A stretch of 37,659 nucleotides of DNA, taken from Cyanothece sp. BG0011 (GTDB lineage Bacteria > Cyanobacteriota > Cyanobacteriia > Cyanobacteriales > Microcystaceae). The stretch is from positions 1-37,659 of the forward strand of contig NZ_PRLH01000100.1 in NCBI RefSeq assembly GCF_003013815.1, read 5' to 3'. Both the position numbers and the translations under genes were made by a program. The notes beneath the pieces were generated by a model. It was not told the origin of the DNA. It made no database searches and worked only from the letters and a program-made list of their open reading frames with translations. Position 1 is the stretch's first letter; each line of letters opens with the position of its first letter. Below, one piece after another: positions 32,481-37,659 of this stretch.

Positions 32481-34715
32481 TTAGCTCACAGCTGAAGGTT
32501 GACTTTTAGCCATAGGAAGGGTGAACCAGAATTGACAACCATGGCCAGGGGTACTTTTTACTCCAATATTACCCCCATGAGCTTCAATAATTTGACGACA
32601 TTGATAAGAACCTAACCCAATACCTGTCCTACGCCTATCATGTAAACTACGAAGATATAATTTAAACAATTGACCACATTGTTTTTCACACATTCCTACC
32701 CCATTATCAGTTAAACGACAATAGATCATACCTTTTTCAAGGGTTATATCAATATTTAAATTAATACCAGGAGGATTATGTTTTAAAGCATTAGTAACTA
32801 AATGAGTAAAAACATGATGTAATTTTTCTTTATCCCCATAGGTTAAAGGTAAATTATTAGGAATATTGAGAGTTAAATGAGCTTGATTTTGTTTTAATAG
32901 TGGCTGCCATTCTTGAGCCAAGTTATCAATAAAATTCCCTAAAGATAATGTTTCACAATGAATCATTAATGGTCTTTGTTCAGAAAAATGATCCTCCGAT
33001 AGGGCATTAATTAAAGTTAATTGACGCTCACTACTATTAATCATTCTATCCAGAATAGAGCGAGATAAGGTTAAGCTCTCTCCTGGACGATTTTGTAAAT
33101 TTTTTAATAACATCAAAAGACCCATAATTGATGTGCGTAAATCATGGGAAACTGCCTGTAAAAAAACAGCTTTCATGTCATGTAATTCTTGCACTTCGTT
33201 AATTTTTTCCTGAAGTTGATAAGTGCGCTCTTCTACCTGTTTCTCTAAATTACAATTTAACCGTTGGACTTGTTGATAAAGTTGCGCCTGACTCATGGCA
33301 ATCATGACTTGACCAGCTAATTGTTCTAATAACTTGATCTCTTGTTTATGCCAATGACGTACCCCAAAACATTGATGAGCCACCAATAATCCTAACGGCT
33401 TACCATCGAGGTGTAACGGCACCACTAAAGAGGCTTTAATGTGATACCGTTGGGTATATTGTTGTAAAGTTGGGGATAAATTTAAGGCTTTAATATCATC
33501 AGCAATAAAGGTTTGAGCCTTAGTAAAAAGAGACGGTAAATCCGTTAATAAATCATCCCTCGTATTCCCCCCTAATAAACTAGGATAATTACCATTGAGA
33601 GACTCAGCCACCACCTCAATGCGTCCCCCATCTTGCCAAGACGCAATAAATACGCGATCGGCATGAATTAACTGACGAATTTCTGTGACCGTCGTGTTAA
33701 AAATCTGTTGTAAATCGAGAGATTGACGAATTTTTAAAGAGACTTCTGCTAATAAGTGATCCCGTTCTAGAGTTGCCCGTAACTGTCGTTCTGCCCGTTG
33801 TCTTTCTGCTACTGCTGCTGACAATAATAAAGCCGTTGCGCTGACAATAACAATAAACATTTGTAGCAATAAAATAGTTTGAGACTCATTGGCTGTTTGC
33901 ATCACAAATGGACCCATGCCTTGATCCGTTCCTGCGATCGCCAGTAACGCTAAAGACAAACTGCCTAAAACTGCGCCCCAAGTTTGAAAGCGAATGGCTG
34001 CCCAGACGACGATAGGAAAGGGTAAATATTCCAAATATTGAGCATTACTTAAACCCCCGTCCATCAAGGTTTCCACCTGGGTATGGCGGTAAAACACCAT
34101 CCAACTCAACCCCACTAAAAGTCCCCCACAGAGAAGTCCTTCCAGGAGGCGTTCTTTTTTGTGACGACGAAATAAACCCGCGCTATCGAGGTATATCCGC
34201 AAGAGAAAGGGCGTTATGACTAAAATGCCACTACAGTCTCCTAACCATCCCATCCACCACTGTGACGCAAAATTCTGCCAATTCAGAGACCCCATAAACA
34301 TCGGTAACATGGTGCTGATGGTGGCGTTAAATAAAGGAGACACCATACCTGCTAAAAACACCAAAGCAGTGACATCATGAATTCTAGAAAGACGACAGGA
34401 GAAATGACACCAACGTAACAATTTAAACCCTAACCAGGCTGAGAGGCTACTACCGACAGCCGAACTTAAAATAATTTCCCAATTCGCTCCTAAAAGGAAC
34501 ATTAACAGAGCATCGCCGATAAAAATGCCTAACCAAACCTGTTCTCCGTAGATTAACAACGCAGTTAGGGAAATGCCGGCCGAAAGGCATAGGGGAGACA
34601 TTTCTATCCCAAGTCCCATGCCCCAATCAGTTAAGAAGCCACCACCCAGGTAAGCCAAGGCTACCAGAGCAACGATAACAGAAAAATATTGCCACGGACC
34701 ACGAGTTAAAGTCAT
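32481..34715 (-). CDS. MASE1-GAF sensor histidine kinase
   Basis: A 744-residue inner-membrane kinase. Residues 1-~310 carry eight or so hydrophobic spans in the MASE1 pattern (LGIEMSPLCLSAGISLTALL, WLGIFIGDALLM, GWLGDCSGILVITPFLL). A linker coil leads to a GAF domain (~335-490; RVFIASWQDGG, LVVPLHLDGKPLGLLVAHQC), another coiled coil, then HisKA with His524 in SHDLRTS, and the HATPase with the N box (Asn642), DNGVG (670-674) and GIGLG (698-702). All catalytic boxes are present. The GAF lacks an obvious bilin cysteine context. It is divergent from a NarL-type regulator gene, the likely cognate partner. Confidence 0.93.
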   Translation of the reverse strand: MTLTRGPWQYFSVIVALVALAYLGGGFLTDWGMGLGIEMSPLCLSAGISLTALLIYGEQVWLGIFIGDALLMFLLGANWEIILSSAVGSSLSAWLGFKLLRWCHFSCRLSRIHDVTALVFLAGMVSPLFNATISTMLPMFMGSLNWQNFASQWWMGWLGDCSGILVITPFLLRIYLDSAGLFRRHKKERLLEGLLCGGLLVGLSWMVFYRHTQVETLMDGGLSNAQYLEYLPFPIVVWAAIRFQTWGAVLGSLSLALLAIAGTDQGMGPFVMQTANESQTILLLQMFIVIVSATALLLSAAVAERQRAERQLRATLERDHLLAEVSLKIRQSLDLQQIFNTTVTEIRQLIHADRVFIASWQDGGRIEVVAESLNGNYPSLLGGNTRDDLLTDLPSLFTKAQTFIADDIKALNLSPTLQQYTQRYHIKASLVVPLHLDGKPLGLLVAHQCFGVRHWHKQEIKLLEQLAGQVMIAMSQAQLYQQVQRLNCNLEKQVEERTYQLQEKINEVQELHDMKAVFLQAVSHDLRTSIMGLLMLLKNLQNRPGESLTLSRSILDRMINSSERQLTLINALSEDHFSEQRPLMIHCETLSLGNFIDNLAQEWQPLLKQNQAHLTLNIPNNLPLTYGDKEKLHHVFTHLVTNALKHNPPGINLNIDITLEKGMIYCRLTDNGVGMCEKQCGQLFKLYLRSLHDRRRTGIGLGSYQCRQIIEAHGGNIGVKSTPGHGCQFWFTLPMAKSQPSAVS

Positions 34716-34729
34716 AAACTCAACTATCT

Positions 34730-34747
34730 CACTCTAACTAAAGAGTG
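34730..34747. promoter_or_regulatory. Inverted repeat between kinase and regulator genes
   Basis: CACTCT-AACTAA-AGAGTG, a perfect 6-bp stem, 15 bases upstream of the kinase start. Nearby AGGTTTGTG occurs twice (34760-34768 and 34803-34811, 43 bases apart) and TGTGCCTC twice (34765-34772 and 34818-34825). They are candidate regulator-binding boxes. Confidence 0.35.
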
Positions 34748-34893
34748 CCTAACACAATCAGGTTTGTGCCTCCCCTAGATGGGTGAATTTAAGCATAAGT
34801 GGAGGTTTGTGTGAAGATGTGCCTCAAAAAATACTGTTTTTTTTTAACTTTTGGCATATGGTTAATAAAGTTCCTTGTTACCTTGTGACCTCC

Positions 34894-35526
34894 ATGCGAA
34901 TTTTAATTGTCGAAGACGATCCCTTGATGCAACTAGGCTTAGAACAAGCTTTAAGCGAACATCCCAACTTTGAGATTATTGGACAAGCTGAAGACGGCTA
35001 TACTGGTGTTCAACAGGCCCTGGAACTTAAGCCCGATTTGGTGGTCATGGATATCGGTTTACCTCGTTTAGACGGTATCGCTGCCACTAAGCAAATCAAA
35101 GAACAACAACCGAGTATTCATGTGGTTATGTTGACTTCTCATACCTTACAAACGGAGGTGGTTGCCGCCTTATCCAGTGGGGCTGATGCCTATTGTATCA
35201 AAGGAGCTAGTTTAGAACGATTATTAGCGGCCATTGACGCAGCCCAAGATGGGGCCACTTATCTTGATCCCCAAATTGCACGGTTAGTTTTAGATAACTT
35301 GAAACCCCCAACCCCAGAACCCAATCAAAATATTGCTCTCTTATCGGAACGAGAGTTAGAAGTTTTAAAGTTAATTGTGGAAGGAAAAAGTAACAATGAA
35401 ATTGCTGACGACTTATATCTAAGCACCAATACCATTAAAACCCATGTTCGAGGTATTATGAATAAATTGGCCGTTGATGATCGGGTTCAAGCCGCCGTAG
35501 TTGCTTTGCGATCGGGTTTAGTTTAG
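34894..35526 (+). CDS. NarL/FixJ-type response regulator
   Basis: A 210-residue regulator: receiver domain MRILIVEDDPLMQLG with acidic pocket E7/D8/D9, phosphoacceptor Asp53 in VVMDIGLPRLDG, Thr/Ser in VVMLTSH and the Lys in CIKGAS. It is followed by a LuxR-type HTH (LSERELEVLKLIVEGKSNNEIADDLYLSTNTIKTHVRGIMNKL). I choose the ATG at 34894 because the receiver begins right there; upstream in-frame ATGs (34858, 34783) would add a non-conserved extension across the putative control region. It is divergent from the MASE1 kinase gene and probably its output. Confidence 0.93.
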   Translation: MRILIVEDDPLMQLGLEQALSEHPNFEIIGQAEDGYTGVQQALELKPDLVVMDIGLPRLDGIAATKQIKEQQPSIHVVMLTSHTLQTEVVAALSSGADAYCIKGASLERLLAAIDAAQDGATYLDPQIARLVLDNLKPPTPEPNQNIALLSERELEVLKLIVEGKSNNEIADDLYLSTNTIKTHVRGIMNKLAVDDRVQAAVVALRSGLV

Positions 35527-35591
35527 GGGTAGTTGACTATCAAAACCTGAACATTATAGATAATCTACTTGAAATTATTTGGTATTGATAA

Positions 35592-36473
35592 ATGCCTAAT
35601 CAAACACGACAAAAACTTAAAAAACGGATTATTAAATACCTTTCTAGTTATGAACACAATCTCGCTACATTACGATATGGTTTATCAACAGAAAGTTCTA
35701 AATGGAAAAAACTCAAAAATAAATATGCAGGTCAAAGATGTTTTATTCTCGGTAATGGACCTTCTTTAAAAAAACAAAATTTATTGACTTTGAAAAATGA
35801 AGTGACGTTTGTAGCTAATTGGTTTGCGCTACACGAAAATTGTCAAGCCATTAAACCGACTTTTTATTGTATCTGCGCTCACGAAATTTTTGGAACCAAC
35901 ACGAAAGCTTATTTAAGATGGGAAAAAGAAGTCAATTTTGACGAGAAACTTTATGATTTAATATCAAAAAAAGCAGAAAATTCTATCAAAGTTTTCCCAA
36001 TCTTTTTTAAAGAAGGTATTGAAAACAAAAACCTATTTGAAGGACAAGAAGTGAGATATCTATTCTACGAACCTCCAGTAAAAGGAATTCATAAGGTAGG
36101 TTCTATGAATCTAGATATTGCTAAGCAACGTCTTCACTCAGGAGAGACTGTTATTCTTAATTTTTGTCTCCCCATAGCTTATTATTTGGGGTTTAAAGAG
36201 ATTTATCTTCTAGGATGTGATTGTGATTATGGAATACAAAAGCCCACAGATTCACGACAGTATTTTTACCAATCTCAAGAACAAACAGGAGACGCACCCC
36301 CTTTTGATTGGTTGCAACGCAGTTGGTCTACTGATGGACCGATGATTAGTAGTTATGTAGTCGCTAGAAAAGAGTTTGAAAAAACAGGAAGAACCATCTA
36401 TAATGCTACCGCAGGGGGTAAATTAGAGGTATTTCCTAGAGTCGACTTTAATGAGATTATTAAAACCAGCTAG
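35592..36473 (+). CDS. MptE-like (DUF115) protein, likely surface-glycan related
   Basis: A 293-residue protein with the DUF115/MptE-like Rossmann-type core: CFILGNGPSLKK (54-58 GNGPS), EVTFVANWFAL, TFYCICAHEIFG, the VILNFCLPIAYYLGFKEIYLLGCDCDYG motif and the C-terminal AGGKLEVFPRVDF. In archaea MptE is a pterin pyrophosphokinase, but bacterial homologues sit in lipopolysaccharide, flagellin- or surface-sugar loci and may transfer or modify sugars. Here it is followed after two bases by a GT4 glycosyltransferase, which supports a glycan role. No membrane span. The DNA before it (65 bases after the regulator) lacks an evident promoter. Confidence 0.85.
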   Translation: MPNQTRQKLKKRIIKYLSSYEHNLATLRYGLSTESSKWKKLKNKYAGQRCFILGNGPSLKKQNLLTLKNEVTFVANWFALHENCQAIKPTFYCICAHEIFGTNTKAYLRWEKEVNFDEKLYDLISKKAENSIKVFPIFFKEGIENKNLFEGQEVRYLFYEPPVKGIHKVGSMNLDIAKQRLHSGETVILNFCLPIAYYLGFKEIYLLGCDCDYGIQKPTDSRQYFYQSQEQTGDAPPFDWLQRSWSTDGPMISSYVVARKEFEKTGRTIYNATAGGKLEVFPRVDFNEIIKTS

Positions 36474-36475
36474 AT

Positions 36476-37659
36476 ATGTCTAAGAAAATCCTTTTTATTT
36501 CTCACGATGCCTCAGCCACTGGCGCTCCCATTCTTCTATTGAACTTTATGCAATGGCTTAAAGAAAATACCGAAATACCTTTTCAAATTTTGCTAAAAAA
36601 AGGAGGACAGCTTGAAAAAGAATTTCAAGAAATTGCGCCAGTTTGGTTTTATTCCCCCCCAACATCACCGAAAAATGGACTAATAGATAAATCCCTGAAA
36701 CGTTTAAAACTGAAATCCGATAAAAAGGATTTGAAAGCTTACCAACAAAGTTTATTCAAAAAATTAGCTAAAGAAAATATTGGACTAATTTATGGGAATA
36801 CAATGACAGTGGGCGATGTCCTAGAGTATCTATCCCCCCTTAATTGTCCTGTAATTTGTCACATACACGAATTAGAATACTCAATACGCTATGCTTTTGG
36901 AGTCAAACAGTTTAACAAGGTCAAACGTTACACTAAACAGTTTATTGGTGCCTCAGAAGCAGTTAAAAGTAATTTGGTACAAAATCATAATATACCAGCA
37001 GAAACCATTGAAACTATCTATGAGTTTCTTCCTAGTTATTCTCATAAAAAATCCTCGACAAATATAGAGAAAGAAGCAATTTGTAAGCAACTTCAGATAC
37101 CGAAAAATGCCAAAGTTATTTGTAGTTCAGGATCAATTATTTGGAGAAAAAGTCCTGATTTATTCCTTTTACTCGCTCGTTCAGTTATATCAAAGTATAC
37201 TGAATATCCTGTACACTTTATTTGGATTGGTGGACCGACCAAAGGGTCTTATTTTGATCAACTATGGTACGATGCCGAACAATTAGGTATTAAAGAACAC
37301 ATTCACTTTATAGGATTTCAACCTAACCCATTAGATTATTTTAAGGCTTGTGATATCTTTACTTTAGTTTCTAGAGAAGATCCTTATCCTATCGTCTGTC
37401 TCGAAGCTGCTTCAGTCGGCAAACCAATTGTTTGTTTTGACGGAGCAGGAGGAGAGAAAGAGTTTGTCGAAGATGACAGTGGTTTTGTGGTTCCTTATCT
37501 AGATGTAGAAATGATGGCAACAAAAATTGTCAAATTGCTTGAATGTCCAGAGTTGTCTAAGCAATTCGGCCAACAAGCTCGACAAAAAGTCGAACAGAGA
37601 CATAATCTTGATGTAACTGGCGCAAAACTCCTAAAAGTGATCAATGATTTTGATATGAT
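36476..37659 (+). CDS. GT4-family glycosyltransferase, 3' end beyond window (partial)
   Basis: An open frame of 394 codons starting two bases after the preceding stop and running off the right edge. The N-terminus MSKKILFISHDASATGAPIL has the DASATGAP start common in GT4 enzymes that build surface polysaccharides. The C-terminal Rossmann half shows ICSSGSIIWRKSPDLF, FIWIGGPTKGSYFD, HIHFIGFQPNPLDYFKACDIF and the donor-site motif SREDPYPIVCLEAASVGKP (Glu301/Asp302 to Glu310), followed by GGEKEFVEDDSGFVV. It would be a retaining nucleotide-sugar transferase; donor and acceptor are unknown. Together with the MptE-like gene it marks a glycan locus that probably continues to the right. Confidence 0.9.
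   Translation, partial: MSKKILFISHDASATGAPILLLNFMQWLKENTEIPFQILLKKGGQLEKEFQEIAPVWFYSPPTSPKNGLIDKSLKRLKLKSDKKDLKAYQQSLFKKLAKENIGLIYGNTMTVGDVLEYLSPLNCPVICHIHELEYSIRYAFGVKQFNKVKRYTKQFIGASEAVKSNLVQNHNIPAETIETIYEFLPSYSHKKSSTNIEKEAICKQLQIPKNAKVICSSGSIIWRKSPDLFLLLARSVISKYTEYPVHFIWIGGPTKGSYFDQLWYDAEQLGIKEHIHFIGFQPNPLDYFKACDIFTLVSREDPYPIVCLEAASVGKPIVCFDGAGGEKEFVEDDSGFVVPYLDVEMMATKIVKLLECPELSKQFGQQARQKVEQRHNLDVTGAKLLKVINDFDM

Noticed and set aside
34783-34893. Longer response regulator starting before the receiver
   Set aside because: The 37 extra residues have no receiver homology and overlap the repeated boxes.
36476-37659. Frameshift in the glycosyltransferase
   Set aside because: The frame is continuous to the window edge; it only lacks a stop because the window ends.

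Overview
The window is chromosomal DNA of an AT-rich unicellular cyanobacterium. The evidence is the many HIP1 octamers (GCGATCGC, roughly twenty, far above chance for this base composition), plant/cyanobacterial-type ftrV, a PEP-CTERM exported protein, several genes of cyanobacteria-typical families, and mostly closely packed genes. A Crocosphaera/Cyanothece-like host is an inference from gene content and composition, not something proved here. Left edge (1-2154, minus strand): a stress operon with a repeat-bearing salt-stress-like protein followed by at least three tandem terD genes. The middle copy is frameshifted in a G-run and the last runs off the window. A divergent promoter region separates it from priA.

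2.3-12.1 kb (plus strand): primosomal helicase priA, a small NTF2-fold protein, the clamp-loader gene dnaX, a large lipoprotein resembling clan GH-A glycoside hydrolases, a histidine-phosphatase, a secreted DUF4174 protein and a LivM-type ABC permease. 12.2-13.9 kb (minus strand) holds the most unusual gene: a two-TM, long coiled-coil protein ending in a HicA-like (YcfA) domain, with no HicB partner in view. It is divergent from ftrV (ferredoxin-thioredoxin reductase variable chain).

14.4-21.3 kb: a sugar-type ABC solute-binding protein, a polyglycine PEP-CTERM protein, a clear terminator, a clear promoter, rpmI-rplT, a DUF1537 four-carbon acid sugar kinase-like gene, a short unknown gene and a membrane GTPase. 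21.3-26.7 kb is an accessory patch: a RelE/ParE-like toxin-antitoxin pair, a truncated exported-protein gene whose 3' end runs through a dispersed GC-rich palindrome, an orphan DUF433 gene, then glcE-glcF (glycolate dehydrogenase subunits), a SanA-like membrane protein and a MazEF-type pair just before mfd.

26.7-37.7 kb: mfd, a DJ-1/PfpI protein, DUF1963, a hitherto easy-to-miss 55-codon two-TM ORF, a MASE1-GAF histidine kinase divergent from a NarL-type response regulator, and the start of a surface-glycan locus (MptE-like DUF115 protein and a GT4 glycosyltransferase cut by the right edge). Three arrays of degenerate 7-bp units sit exactly on the stop codons of rplT, mfd and the PfpI gene. 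In mfd the array encodes the last residues. No rRNA, tRNA, CRISPR array or complete insertion sequence was seen.
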